A stretch of DNA of 64,000 bases from Ptychodera flava (taxonomy: Eukaryota > Hemichordata > Enteropneusta > Ptychoderidae), in contig NC_091944.1 in the NCBI RefSeq assembly GCF_041260155.1, positions 27,904,332 through 27,968,331 of the forward strand. Reading direction: 5' to 3'. The notes under the pieces were generated by a model. That model saw only the letters and a program-made list of their open reading frames with translations. It was not told where the DNA came from and did not search any database. The number at the start of each line of letters is the position of its first letter. The first letter of the stretch is position 1. A program made the position numbers and the translations under genes. This document shows positions 1 through 19,790 of the stretch, one piece after another.

Positions 1-310
1 TTGCCAATTAGCCATCGACTGTGAATCTTCTCGCCAATTCATTATACTGGCTGTATGCGAAAAATTGACGTAAAATTTGTATACATCTGAAGTTTTTAGT
101 ATCTGTAGTTCTACCTTCTTTTTGTCAATTACAATATGTTCTACCTTACGTCTTAATCTCACAAAAACTTTAAAATTAGAATTCCACAAAATCGTCTTTG
201 CATCACTGCCTACCTGCTCTTTATGTTGTGGAAGAGTTGCATGGCTTTAAAAAATGCTGATAAAATATAGGCATTAAAGATAATATACCTCATGTTCACC
301 TAAATAGTGT
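1..310. repeat. Duplicated spacer block X, copy 1
   Basis: This stretch aligns with 19281-19790, with shared runs such as 'ttctaccttct' and 'catgttcacctaaatag'. The copy here is shorter because the other one carries a 189 bp TTAA-flanked insertion. The uninterrupted site 'gcattaaagataat' is at 271-284. No coding potential is seen. It belongs to a segmental duplication that also involves SLC22 exon 1. Confidence 0.8.
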
Positions 311-357
311 TCGACATACCCAGAAAATATGCCGTCACGCTGAATTATGATACCAAC

Positions 358-823
358 TGCCACTAGAACAGAAATTTGCGAGAAATTTGCGAGAAATGGA
401 CACTTTCTCGCTTTTTGCGAGAAGTAAGCGAGAATACATACTTTCTCGCAATAACTTAACGAGAATTTAATTTTCTCGCAATCAGCTGGCGAGAACTGTG
501 TTTTCTTGCTCAGCATCTGCGAGAAACTGAATTCTCGCAATCAATCAGCGATAAATTTGTTTTCTCGCTCTGCATCTGCGAGAAATTGTATTCTTCTGTG
601 TAAGCATTTCACAAAAATTTCACAATTTCACGCAGATGCAGAGCGAGAAAACATAGATCTCGTTGATTGATAGCGAGAATTCAATTTCTCGCAGATGCTT
701 AGGAGAAAGCACAGTTCTCGCAGCTTGATCGCGAGAAAGTATGTATTCTCGCTTACTTCTTGCAATACAGCGAGAAAGTGTCCATTGCTCGCAAATTTCT
801 CGCAAATTTCTGTACTAGTGTGC
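358..823. mobile_element. Long palindromic (foldback) element rich in TCTCGC/GCGAGA
   Basis: The left arm (about 361-596) is the reverse complement of the right arm (about 630-820), with the centre near 600-630. The ends are CACTAG(A/T)ACAG and its complement. Each arm carries many 'gcgagaaa'/'tttctcgc' motifs, so each arm is also internally repetitive. Short open frames on both strands arise from this repeat and are not genes. It is probably a MITE or foldback transposon. No clear target-site duplication was found. Confidence 0.75.
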
Positions 824-1841
824 CCTCAAGTATCTATATTCTGCCCGCTCCCCACTTCCCACAACAGTTCAAAATCCCCACAACCCTCTCCAAAAAAAAT
901 TCTCCATTGTCCACTAGATATACATATTCTCACACATACATTTCATTTGTGCAACTATATTTATCTGTCACCCAGTGTGCCTTTGTTCTGTGCATTGATG
1001 CAATCTTTTCCACCTGTGTTCAGAGTAAAGCTACAGGGCCGTTATACTTGTTATTTCAACCTTTGGACAATTCGACCCTCTAAGTTAAGCGCTTAATTTT
1101 CTCTAAAGTTCTACCAAAAATGGCATTCTCGCCCCTCTACCTATTTTATGGTATCTACTGCCGGAAAATTGCTCCCCGGGGCGCCGAAAGCTGAAATGTC
1201 TTCCGCGCCCACTGTAAACAATTGATTTTTTCTCCCCGCCCGGCGCCCGCAGATTAGTTTCTTTAAATTTGCCCGCCCGCTGAAAAAAACTTGGCGCGAA
1301 CACGTTTTTGCTCGAACAGCTTCGTTGACAACTCCTGAAAAGTGGCTTTGATCCCGTCTAAGTTCATTGTGCTTTATTTGACCATACATGTGAGTAGCTG
1401 TATGGCCAACGACGAACAAATTTAAAAAATCGTATAGCATTCCTGCAGACTTAGTGCTTTGGTCACTTTGTATAAGTGAATATGCAAACCATGTTTATTC
1501 TTTGCTCGTTCTCCGTTACATACAATGCGATTGTTAGGAAGTACTGACGCGCTGCCCGTAGATTCTGACCAACCTGATATATTTGTGAGCTTTGGATGGT
1601 GTTGGTGGTGAAGACATATCATTATACAGACCTCTTAGCAACTTGATCAGGGACTTCTCCAACCATTCATATTTCTTTGCTCAAACTTTAGGTGAGATAA
1701 CTTTAAGCCATTCCCTTTCCAAATAAAAATAAAAGTCAAGTGTCACTGTACAAACGTTGGTAATGGAGTAAGAATTACCAAATATTTCCCGATATTTGAA
1801 ATTCAAAATGGCCGTCATCCCCGTGTTAGCCAATTTAAAAG
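824..1841. other. Spacer, no recognisable gene
   Basis: Only short unsupported open frames occur here. Around 1690-1820 there is a dispersed repeat that recurs in diverged form at 21745-21860; both contain 'cgatatttgaaattcaaa'. Nothing else was recognised. Confidence 0.6.
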
Positions 1842-4130
1842 CTCTAACTCTCTAGGGAAAATTAAAATTTTCGATGTTCAAAAATTTTTACATAAAAAGC
1901 CATGAACATCCAAATGAGCCCCTGCAAGGCTTAGCGAACGACAAAAACATATAATACAAATTTGAGTCCAAATATCTGTCCCGGGGGGCATTGAACAAAA
2001 AGTTGAACAGATGTCAGCCTCGTGGTCAGACTCGGAGAACTCTATGTGTAAAATGTTCAGCCCTAGGACAAGATACAGTTAACAAATCAATCGAGCATAT
2101 GAGACATCGAACAGGGTGGCTCAACTTGCAAGTCTGATCGTCATCGTGTTTTCGAACACGGAGTCATTGGTGAGGAGAGTGACGTGCAAATTGTTTCCAG
2201 GCAGTGTTTTTGAACAAAACGTATGTATATTTAGACAGCTGTAGAATCCGATAATCATTGCTTTCTTTGACATCATATAACGTTGCAAAACCTCGTGTGC
2301 TAAACTATCGTTCCTAATTTTGTCATTGCGTGTCATCATTTGAGATTAAGACGGCATGCGGCGATGAGTTGTCTAAGTGATCGTTGTCGTCATTTTGCGG
2401 CGAGTCGTTGTCCACCCGGACGTGAACTTGCTGTTCCCTGGCGTTCCTCCTGCCACAGCCAAAACAAAAACAAAAACAAACGGTTGATAGTGTGACACTT
2501 AGCGGTCAAAAACATAGACTGTAAACAAAAAATGCAAGGCAAACTATTCGGGAGAGGAAGCATGGTCTCCTGAAGAAGAACTAAAATACACACTCTTCTA
2601 ACACTAGAACTTTGAAGGTTATTTCAGAATATTTTGAGAACCACATCAGAAGTGCAATCACATTTGCCAGTATGTAAATGAAATCACAACTACATCAATT
2701 CACTTATTATGAAAGCGCACTTTTTAGCGATAACCAAATGACAATGTCAGGGGCATGTCGTTTTGTAAGTGATGGTTTTGTAATGTTTATTTTTTGGCAA
2801 ACTCATCATACATAAAGACTACCGTTTGCATTCGACATGAACTTGTGATACTAGCTGGTCTACGTAGCGTCAAACTAAATGCAGGTCGAGCAAAGCGCCG
2901 CATTTCATTGAATTGGCCCCGAGAACAATTTTAATATGCTCGTGACGACTTCTTACAGGAGAAGTTGGTGATGGCGCCAGACAACAAACTTCAACCTTCT
3001 TCTTTTATCAAGGTTGAAATATACGGTGAATTATATTTTTTATTTTTTTAATCTATAATCGAACAGGCGAATGCTCAATTACAGGACAAGGTACCCGTAA
3101 CCTACTACCCAAGCAGTGGCGCAATGAGGTGTAAAGTGCCTTGCGCAAGAGCACAACACAATTTTAGGGTATCGAACTTGGTCTAGGGCTTCAGTATTTA
3201 TTGTTCAGGTTAAAGAAAGCAATATCATCTTGCACTGCATTGCTTTGTAGTGCAGTTCAATGCAGTGTAGTGCAGTACAGTACCTATAGTACAGTCGGTG
3301 CAGCACGATGCAGTTCGCAGATTTTTTCAAATCCCTCAACAAAGTTACCGTGCGTTCAAGTCCCCTTCTGACTTGCTATAATTTTGAATTCCCCCCAAAG
3401 GAAGGCAAAATGTGGCCGATATAGTGCTTCGTCCAAAAACATCAAATAATAATTCATGGGATTCTATTGGGAAATATATTTAAGAAATCAATCACACTCA
3501 ACGATGGTATACCACGATATTTTGACCAGTTAACGACATGTATGCACGAGCGATAGCGGGTGCATATATAAAGTGAACTGGTCAAAATCGAGTGGTATAC
3601 CGTCGCTGGGTCTGATTTATTGCTATTATATCATAACAGTGTATTGAAATTCTGGCGTGGATTTTCAAAAACGGATTTTTGCTCAAGCTGAGAGCTCGTG
3701 CGTATGCCAGCCGTGGTATATCGCCAATATACCACGTTTCTTTTGGCGTCTCGGCCAATCAGATCGCTGTATTTGCGCCATCAATATACGGGTATGATAT
3801 AATAATATTTATGCCATAAAAAGCTATATCCTTAGATATATATATCCTTCACATGTATGTGTTTGTTCATGCAAACGTACTTTGCTTCAGGTGGCAGGTA
3901 AAAAGGTACATGTGTGTACAAAAACTGATTTTGGATTTCATCAATAATATTGATTCAGCATACTTGGTAGTCTATGAGAAAATATGAACATTTTTTTTTC
4001 AATATAAAACTAGCAATATCTGTGCACTTATAGACGTTTGATAATTGATATAACTGTACTTGATTAGCATAGGGTGGTTATCAGTGCACATTTGCACAAA
4101 AAATTTAATTTTGGAATTTCACAGAGAATG
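1842..4130. repeat. Duplicated spacer block A, copy 1
   Basis: It aligns almost end to end with 13847-16080, starting at 'ctctaactctctaggg' in both. This copy has about 330 bp of extra sequence (3479-3811). It lacks the 5' part of the SINE that copy 2 carries at 15200-15380. No protein-coding exon was recognised. Confidence 0.85.
3479..3811. mobile_element. Insertion of ~330 bp specific to block A copy 1
   Basis: The matching place in copy 2 (15737-15772) runs straight from 'caatatatt' to 'gccataaaaag'. This segment is therefore an insertion here or a clean deletion there. It contains internal inverted motifs around 'tggtatacc', at about 3504-3515 and 3591-3601. 'gtggtatatcgcc' lies near 3713 and 'aatataccacg' near 3727. 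That suggests a small non-autonomous DNA element of unknown class. Confidence 0.55.
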
Positions 4131-4520
4131 TTGATTCACTATACACGGTAGTCTTCAGCAAAACTGTGAATATTCTTTCCGATATAAAACTAGCAACATC
4201 TGTGCTATTATTGACCTTTGATAATTGACATATATGTACTTGATTAGAATAATGTGGTTACAAGTGCATATATGTACAAGACATTTGACTTTCGAATTTC
4301 ACTGCAAATGTTGATTCACTTTACATTGCAATCTACAATACTAATTTAAATAATCTGTGCTTTTACAAGTGTTTGACAATTGATACGAATGTTCTTGATT
4401 CAAATAGGGTCCAAAAGCTAAGATGCGGACAACAAATATTATATTGAAATTTAACCCAAAATTATTATCTCACTTTTCATGGTAGTCTTCATGTAAACTA
4501 TTGCATAATTCCCCTGACAA
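3890..4520. repeat. Tandem repeat, ~180 bp unit, about 3.5 copies
   Basis: The phrase 'tgttgattcact' or 'attgattcag' with the surrounding 'ggaatttcac' recurs near 3931, 4110, 4290 and, more diverged, 4440. Each unit also carries 'gatataaaactagcaa' and 'cttgattag'. Block A copy 2 retains only about one and a half units (15850-16080). Confidence 0.7.
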
Positions 4521-5046
4521 AGCTTGCTGTATTATGTGTAAAGACCATAATCATTGTTAGTGATAACGAATGAATTCTAGTCCTGATTTCATTTCAATTT
4601 TAAACATAACACTGCTGACTGTCAACATATGGAAGTGCTGGGCTTTTCATACTTTTCACGGAGTAGAACAAGAAAGTGCAGTGAAAACACGAAACAAAGT
4701 AGCCAAATGTTATAGCTTAAATTGACAACCAAATACATATTTCATATCAATCAGAGACAGTTTTGTTTCAAGTTCCCAAAACCTTTCAAGTGCCCCAACA
4801 TACCCTTGATATTTTCAAGTCCTCAGGTCAAGTCTCCCATTCCCCCATTCTACAATATTTGCTTATTACAGAGTTGTTCCAAATTACATCTTCAAATCGT
4901 TAATGAGAAACCATGAAAGTTTGAAAAGTGGAAAAGCTAAACTAATAAACTATGTAGTCGAGTGATAAATAAGAGAAGTCAAATGGCGACAACAAAACTA
5001 TGTTTTTGTTGTTGTTGTTGTTGTTTTTCTTTCGTTTTTAGCCAAC

Positions 5047-12627
<7,581 letters not shown>

Positions 12628-13840
12628 ACTGTCTTATGTAACGTTTCACTATGGAGGTTATCCATATACTGACAGACTTTCGCTTTCGTCAGTTAATACC
12701 AGAAGTGAACGTACGAACGCAAGCCTTCCTCGAGGGTCTATGCTTTGTCCAAAAGCCTTTGTTCGTTGTCCAGTATCAGACGCGAACAGCGTGAGGTACT
12801 CTAGGCTAGATTGTTTGCCCAGTACGATCGCAATTGCTGAAACCAAGCTCGAGAAAAACATCTCCAGTCGCACAAAAACAACATGACCTCACCCTTCGAC
12901 CCCAACAAATGCCCTTATGGGTAGTGTTTCTATATAAAGGTTAACAAATAAAAGATGGCTACTCTTATAAATATTCATTACTCATATTAAAAATTTATGT
13001 CGGTATACATAGTAATAGTATAAACTTTTCTCACCCGCGTCAACAAGAGAAATACTGTCAATAAGAGCCATTTCGTGTTAGTAACGTCAATGGCTACCTT
13101 TCACCTATGATTTGACCCGACAATGATGCCAAGTCCTAGCCTATTTCACCAGCAAATAGAAATGTCAGTGGTTAATGATGCAAATTTTGTCATTTATTAG
13201 AGAGTCTGATTACCTAAAAGTTTGTCGATAATTGAAATCAAAAAATAGCTCCTAATTTTTATGTAACTCTATGGAAAGTGTTTAATTTTCGATTTAAGAC
13301 TGCGAAAAAGTCTACATGATTCAATATATATCCACACACTCGTTAGACCAGATAAGTACTGTTCAAGTTTTAGATTCCTCAGCACCCATCCCAGAGGTGC
13401 ATACCTGGGCGAATGAGGGTTTGCTGAGTGCCCTGGCTAAGTGACTTGTTTGTCAGAATGACCCATTATTACGCTGCCTTGGCTATTTGATTAGATGAGT
13501 AAAAAATCTTCGTTTTTAAGGATTTTATTCCCCCATAAATCACGAGATAACCTCGTGATGTATTTTTATTTTAGCTCGATCCAGATCCCTTCCGAAACTA
13601 AGAGAGTTTATTAGGTTCTACAAGATGGCAAACATGTGCATAAACTTTTTTCTGAATACCATTAAATGTATTTTTCCTTAAAATTCCTTTTTTAATAATT
13701 CCCAATAAAAAATAAATTTTACATAACAAAATGCATATGCAACATTTTCTAAACCTGGTGGTAATGCTGCACACTTAAAGTATAACAGAAATACAGATGC
13801 GATTAAATCAAATTCCATATCTTTAATTCACATTGAGATC
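12628..13840. repeat. Segmentally duplicated SLC22 upstream region, copy 1
   Basis: It lies directly upstream of SLC22 exon 1 and aligns with 17691-18900. Shared phrases include 'gattcctcagcaccc', 'gcgaatgagggtttgct' and 'cgtgatgtatttttattttag'. It may contain the promoter of the transporter, but no TATA or other core element was confidently identified. The last ~165 bp (13675-13840) match the 3' end of the LINE fragment at 18735-18900. Confidence 0.8.
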
Positions 13841-15059
13841 CAACTCTAACTCTCTAGGGAAAATTAAAATTTTCGATGTTCACAATTTTTTACATAAAAA
13901 GCTATGAACATCCAAATGAGCCCCTGGAAGCGAACGACAAAAACATATAATACAAATTTGAGTCCAGATATCTGTACCCGGAGAGCATTGAACAAAAAGT
14001 TGAACAGATGTCAGCCTCTTCGTCAGACTCGGAGAACTATGTGTAAAAGTTCAGCCCGTGGAAACTATACAGTTAACAGATCCATCGAGCATATGAGACA
14101 ACGGACAGGATGGCTCAACGCGCAAGTGTGACCGTCATCGTGTCAACAGTTTTCACCGGTTTCGAACGCGAATTCATTGGTGAGCAGAGTGACGTGCACA
14201 TTGTTTCCAGGCAGTGTTTTTGAATAAAACGTATGTATATTTAGATAGTCGAGGAATATGATAACCATTGCTTTCTTTGGCATCATGTAACGGTGCAAAA
14301 CCTTGCGTGCTAAACTATCGTTCCAAATTTTGTCATTGCGTGTCATCATTTGAGATTAAGACGGCATGTGGAGATGAGTTGTCCAAGTGATCGCTGTCGT
14401 CAGATGGCGGCGTGTCATCGTCCCCCTGGACATGAACTTGCTGTTCCCTGGCGTTCCTCCTGCCACAGCCACAACAAAACAGAACAAAAACAAACGGTTG
14501 ACTGTGTGACACTTATCGGTCTAAAACATATATTGTAAACGAAAATGCACTGCAAACTTTTCGGGAGATGAAGCATTGTCTCCTGAGGAAGAACTTAAAA
14601 TACATACTCATCTAACTATAGAACTTAAAAGGGTATTTCATAATATTTTGAGAACCACATCAGTTGTGCAATCACATTTGCCCATCCATGTAAATGAAAT
14701 CACTAGCACACCAACTCACTAATTATGAAAGCGCAGTTTTTTGCGATAAACAACGCGGGGACAGCATGACAATGTCATAGGCATATCGTTTTGTAAGTGA
14801 TTTTTGTTAACATTTATATTTAGGACAAACTCATCATACATAAAGACTGCCGTATGCATTCGACATTAACTTATGATAAAAGCTGGTCTATGTAACATCA
14901 AACTTAATGAGGGTCGAGCAAAGTGCACCATTTCATTGAACTGGCCCTGGGAACAATTTGAATGTGCTCGTTACGACTTCTTACAGGCGAAATAGGTGAT
15001 GGCGCCAGATAACAAACTTCAACCTTCTTCTTTTATTAAGGTTGAAATATACGGTGAAT

Positions 15060-15315
15060 TTTATGTTTTTAATTTTATTTAATCCATAATCGAACAGGCG
15101 AATGCTCAATTACAGGATAAGGTACCCGTAACCTACTAACCAAGCAATGGCGCAATGAGGAGTAAAGTGCCTTGCTCAAGGGCACAACACAATGTTAAGG
15201 TCTCGAACTTACCATCCTCCGACAGTAAGTCCGTTACTCTGGACTTACCGGGTCTTCATCTCACCATCCTCTGAAAGTGAGACCGTTACCCTACCTACTG
15301 CCCCACGATGCCTCC
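15060..15315 (-). mobile_element. tRNA-derived SINE-like element
   Basis: Reading the minus strand, a head 'gcatcgtggggcagtagg' (near 15312) and a B-box-like 'aagttcgagacc' (near 15205) are followed by 'cccttgagcaaggcacttta' (near 15180). That last phrase is a conserved core common to several deuterostome SINEs. The matching place in block A copy 1 (3060-3190) retains only the 3' half. The assignment to SINE rests on these motifs only. Confidence 0.55.
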
Positions 15316-15512
15316 CATGAAGTTCGTATGTAAAGTTAAAGACGTTTGTTGGTGTAATTATTGATTCTATGATGAAAAGGGACAAGCAACATTTTGGTCT
15401 AAGGCTACAGTATGTAATGTTCAGGTTAAAGAGATCAGTATCATCTGGATGGCATTGCATTGTAATGCAATTCACTGCAGTGTAGTGCAGTATGGTACCT
15501 ACAGTATAGTCG

Positions 15513-15586
15513 GTTCAGTACAGTACAGTACACTACAGTACAGTACAGTACAGTACAATACAGTACAGTACAGTACAGTACAGTAC
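15513..15586. repeat. (CAGTA)n microsatellite
   Basis: About 70 bp of CAGTA repeats with minor interruptions, and more irregular CAGTA/GTAGTG sequence upstream. Block A copy 1 has only a few such units (about 3250-3300), so the array expanded after the duplication or contracted in copy 1. Confidence 0.9.
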
Positions 15587-16854
15587 GAAGATTTTTTTTC
15601 AAATCCCCCAACAAACTCACTATGCGTTCAAGTCTCTTCTGACTTGCTATAATTTTGAAGTCCCCAAAGGAAAGCAAAATGTGGCCGGATATAGTGCTTC
15701 GTCCAACAATATTAAATCATACTTCATGGGATTCTATTGGGCAATATATTAACATCTTTGCCATAAAAAGCTATATCCCTACATTTATACATGTATGAGT
15801 TTGGTAATTCTTTGCTTCAGGTGGAAGGTAAAACATGCATATGTATACAAAAACATATTTTTGGATTTCATCAATAATGTTGATTCAGTATACACAGAAG
15901 TACATGAGAAAACTATGAAAACTATTTTTCAATATAAAACTAGGGATATCTATGCACTTATAGACGTTTGACAACTGTACGTGATTAACATAGGGTGGTT
16001 ACAAGTGCACATGCGTACAAGAAGTTTAACTTTAAATTTGGAATTTCACCGAAAATGTTGACTCACTATTTTGACTCACTATTTTCAATTCTTTATCCTT
16101 CGAGTTATCCTTCATCGGTTCAACACTGCACATAACACCATATTGTGCCATATATTTTTGGACGGTCTACAAACTAATGCCACGCCTAAGTTTACCGGTA
16201 AGGAGGCCACTGCCGCTGATGTGTGACACTGGGAATGCACAAACCAGACGAAGAAATGAGTTCGTGCTAGTGACAGTATATGGACTCTAAATCATTATAT
16301 TGGCAGCGAATTTCGTTTGCTTCTGTACTTAATTCACTTCGTCGATCGGTGGAATTTTTATAATGTAATTTTCGTGGCATATCCAACGAATTGTTGTTCA
16401 CGTTTTCATCTACAATAGCAATGAAATATTGCATTTCATAAATGTTGAGTGATGAACCACTTTTATACAAAGTGTATCGTGTCAAAAACGGAACACACAC
16501 CTTTCGTATTGAAAAAGGCAGCAAATGACAAAATTCAACAATAAATATCAAACACAAAGTTTTCAACATATAAAACATCCTAAACAAGCGACAATTTTAT
16601 GCGTTAACTATGCAAATACAACAAATAATATGAAAAAATATTCAAACAATAACAAATCTGCACAACAAACACGACAATGCAAAGAAAAAATAAAGACAGG
16701 CAATAAAGCAATCAATGCAGAGGCATAAATTCAATAAAAGAAGGAAAATGCGTAAAAGACTTTCAAATCATTACAAGTGAACATTATAAATTAATCAGTT
16801 CCTGCTTAGCATTATCATATAAACGTTTATATGGAACATTGCATACCTTCCTCG

Positions 16855-16925
16855 CAACTCGTGGAACACAGGTTATAGGTAGTGCTTCACATGCTTGCGC
16901 TGCTGGGTTCGAGCCCCGGTAGCGG
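16855..16925 (+). repeat. tRNA-like fragment (possible SINE head)
   Basis: 'ggttcgagccc' at 16906-16916 is a good pol III B box within 'gctgctgggttcgagccccggtag', but a full cloverleaf with acceptor stem cannot be drawn. It is best read as a tRNA-derived repeat fragment, not a functional tRNA gene. The surrounding 16080-17230 shows no other recognised feature. Confidence 0.35.
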
Positions 16926-17325
16926 TATTGGTTGTTGTGTAAAAATGTGTATTTAAAAACTAACACCTCACTCTCTGTCGTTAATCACCGTTGCTTCCAC
17001 ATAGGTATCAGCAGGATGGCTGAAGAAGACGTGGATAGAGTAATAGGATACTGCAAAAGAGGGGAAGGGAGTGAAGATAGTAAAAATTAGGGACCCTTCT
17101 TTTCAATCATTTCCCCCTAGGTTCCAAGCCCCCATTCCTAACTCTTACCCGGACCCCAAATAATGAGGGGTCGTCCTCCGTGCACCTAACCGCAAGTGAC
17201 TGAGGCCGTTGGCTGTAGGTACGCCGACTATGTCACCCTAGGGGCGGCGAAGCCATTAGCCGATCACTCCTGACAAACACGTAGGCGCTAAGGCCACGGC
17301 TACGTCTGCGTTGACGGTCACTTAC

Positions 17326-17690
17326 GTTAAATACTACGGTGTTTTCATATGTAGATCTGTCGTATACCCAGCCGCCGTCACATTTGATCTTGCCATCTCG
17401 AGAGAAAGAAACATTAGGCGATATACCATCAGAAACATTGATGTCGTATCTATGGCACTGGTCCCAGCCGTTGTTTGCGTCATACGGAATTGTACAGTTC
17501 TTCAATGGCGAGTCTTGTTGATAGGTTTGGTTGGCGAACACCCGACAATAGTGGTCTGTGGACGCACTGTAAAATGCGTTTGACAGGCTACACCAAGGAG
17601 CTGGTATACTCGAAAGCCATAGCAGAAAAATCAGAATTTTTGGTAGCGTCCGAATTCGCCAACAGCAGCTAAAATCCCGTCGAAGTTCAT
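17326..17690 (-). pseudogene. Duplicated, frameshifted SLC22 exon 1
   Basis: It is nearly identical to SLC22 exon 1 at 12262-12627, with the same ATG context, the same CTIPYDANNGWDQCHRY segment and the same GTAAGT donor. It is 365 nt instead of 366. The base is lost where the intact copy reads CTACCAGAAAATTC and this copy reads CTACCAAAAATTC, about 50 bases after the ATG, which destroys the frame within helix 1. No copies of exons 2-9 were seen between this exon and 16080. It is therefore a partial gene duplicate and probably non-functional as a start exon, unless the missing base is a sequencing error. Confidence 0.8.
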
Positions 17691-18900
17691 AGTGCGTTAT
17701 GTGACCATGAGCAAATGAAGTCTATTGAGGCATGGATGTCTATTTTTTCACATCTATGGTCGAGGTCAACATTTACATATAGTGCGGTTGATGTACATAT
17801 TCAATCAATCGATTTTTCGTTGACGTCAGTTAATACAAGAAGTGAATGTACGAACGTCAGCCTTTCCCAAGTTACCCACTGGCCGTTGTTCGTTGTCCAG
17901 TATCAAACACGAACAATTGGAGCCGCTAGCCCGGAATGGGAGGTACTGCTATGCTAGATCGTTTGCCCAGTACAATCTCAATGGCCTAATCGCACAAAAA
18001 ACATGACCTTACCCTTCGGTAACAGACCTTGGCCCCAACGAATGCCCTTTCATCGGTAGTGTTTCGATATAACGGTTAGCAAATCAAAGATGGCTAACCA
18101 TTTCTCACTCGCGATCGTATCACCAAAAGAAATACCTTCAATAAGAGTCATTTCGTGTTAGCCTTCAATAGCTACCTTTCGGTATAGTGTCACCAGATGA
18201 TTTGACCCGATCAACAATGCCAAGTCCTCGCCTATTTCACAAACAAATAGAAATATCAATGGTTAAAAGTGCAAATGTTGACATTTTATTAGAGAGACTA
18301 ATTAACTATGTCGATAACTGAAATTAAAAAAGCAGCTCCTAGTTTTTATGTAACTCTATGGAAAGTGTTTAATTTTCGATTTAACACTGCGAAATTCATC
18401 GTCTATGTATCCACCCACTCTGTAGACCCGAGAAGTATTGTTCAAGTTTTAGATTCCTCAGCACCCATCCTAAAGGCGCAAACCTCGGCGAATGAGGGTT
18501 TGCTAAGTGCCCGGGCTAAGGACTTGTGACCAATTACTAGGCTGTCTTGGTTATATGATTAGATGAGTTAAAAATCTTCGTTTTTAACGATAAATCACGA
18601 GATTATCTCGTGATGTATTTTTATTTTAGTTCGATCCAGATCCCTTCCAAAACTAACAGAGTTTATTCGGTTCTAAAAGGGAGCAACATATGCATAAACT
18701 TTTTTATTCTGAATACCATTAAAGATTTTTTCTTTAAAATTCCTTCTTCATTTATTCCCAATGAAAAATAAATTTTACATCACAAAATGCACATACAACG
18801 TTTTCCAAAGCTGGTGTTAATGCTACACACTTATGGTGTAACAGAAAAAGATATGATAAAATCAAATTCTGTTGTTTTAATTCATATTGCAATAATTGTC
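17691..18900. repeat. Segmentally duplicated SLC22 upstream region, copy 2
   Basis: Counterpart of 12628-13840. The alignment is continuous but carries scattered substitutions and small indels. Confidence 0.8.
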
Positions 18901-19270
18901 TCAGATGTAACTTGTTTGTTTCTGAAAAATGAAATTTGTGAACTGTCCATTTTGCTACTAACACAATTAAGTTGAGTTTACTATTCAAGTTTCTATAAAA
19001 ATCTACTCCACATACTATATTTTGCCAAGATAAATATATCCATGTATTATACAAGTTCTTGAACACGTCTTTTTCTGTCCTTTTCCACACTTCTCTAGCA
19101 AAAACACATTCAAAATAACGATGTTGATTTGTATCATGCAAATTACAAAGCTTACAAAGAGTTTTCCCTAAATTTCCAAAGGTGCAATTTTACAATATTT
19201 ATGCATTTGTTGTCCAAAAAATTCCAATGAAACGCGCGCACTTTATTTTCAAACGTAAGTTTGTAGCAAA
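18735..19270 (-). mobile_element. LINE reverse-transcriptase C-terminal fragment
   Basis: The minus strand encodes KVRAFHWNFLDNK (near 19240), then CKLCNLHDTNQHRYFEC and VFAREVW (19160-19080). This is the zf-RVT-type 'W-x-C-x-x-C...H-x-x-x-x-C' region found after the reverse transcriptase of many non-LTR elements. The two parts are in different frames and the rest of the element is absent, so it is a truncated relic. Its 3' end also occurs at 13675-13840. Confidence 0.65.
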
Positions 19271-19280
19271 TATTCAAATA

Positions 19281-19790
19281 TCTAGCCAATTAGCCAGCGG
19301 CTGCTTGAACTCCCTTCGCCAATTCATTATACTGACTGGTTGCGAAAATTGACCTAGTTAAAATTTATACACATCTTTAGTTTTTAGTTTCTATAGTTCT
19401 ACCTTCTTTATGTCAATTATAATAATATTCTACCTTACGTGTTTATCTAACAAAAAGTTTAAACTAAAACCGCCTTTGTATCACTGGCAACCTGCTCTTC
19501 ATGTTGTGGAAGAATTCCATTATTCTAAAACATGCTGGTGAAATAAAGGCATTAAAGGTATACTGTCACATGTTCCACTTTTGCCACAGTTAATAAAGAA
19601 ACAGAAAATCTAACCAATCACAGATTTTAAGCGGGTGGCCGCTTTTTAAAAACAGCACCCTCACATGGGCATTTTGAATACCAAGGAAATCCCCTTTGAC
19701 CATATATGGGCTTATTTAGATTACAGGTGACTGTATACCTTTAAAGATAATTACCCCATGTTCACCTAAATAGCATTAGATATTTAATGT
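19281..19790. repeat. Duplicated spacer block X, copy 2, interrupted by a MITE
   Basis: It aligns with 1-310. The alignment is broken only by the TTAA-flanked insertion at 19552-19744. Confidence 0.8.
19552..19744. mobile_element. TTAA-flanked MITE (piggyBac-like), copy 1
   Basis: TTAA stands at both ends (19552-19555 and 19741-19744). The terminal inverted repeats are AAGGTATACTGTCAC and GTGACTGTATACCTT, and the core is 185 bp (19556-19740). The orthologous position in block X copy 1 (TTAA at 274-277) is empty with a single TTAA. This shows a recent insertion with TTAA duplication, as piggyBac-type transposases make. A second member is at 41461-41652 in opposite orientation. Confidence 0.85.

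Larger units (their letters stand above)
13847..16080. repeat. Duplicated spacer block A, copy 2
   Basis: It aligns with 1842-4130. Here it follows directly on the SLC22 upstream region. No gene was recognised inside. The open frames at 13904-14538 have matching or decayed counterparts in copy 1 and no family resemblance. Confidence 0.85.

Noticed and set aside
15441..15677. Frames with Tyr-Cys-Thr-Val-Leu and Tyr-Ser-Thr-Val-Gln repeats
   Set aside because: They come from the (CAGTA)n array.
16855..16925. Functional tRNA gene
   Set aside because: Only the B box and T-arm region are convincing; no complete cloverleaf could be drawn.
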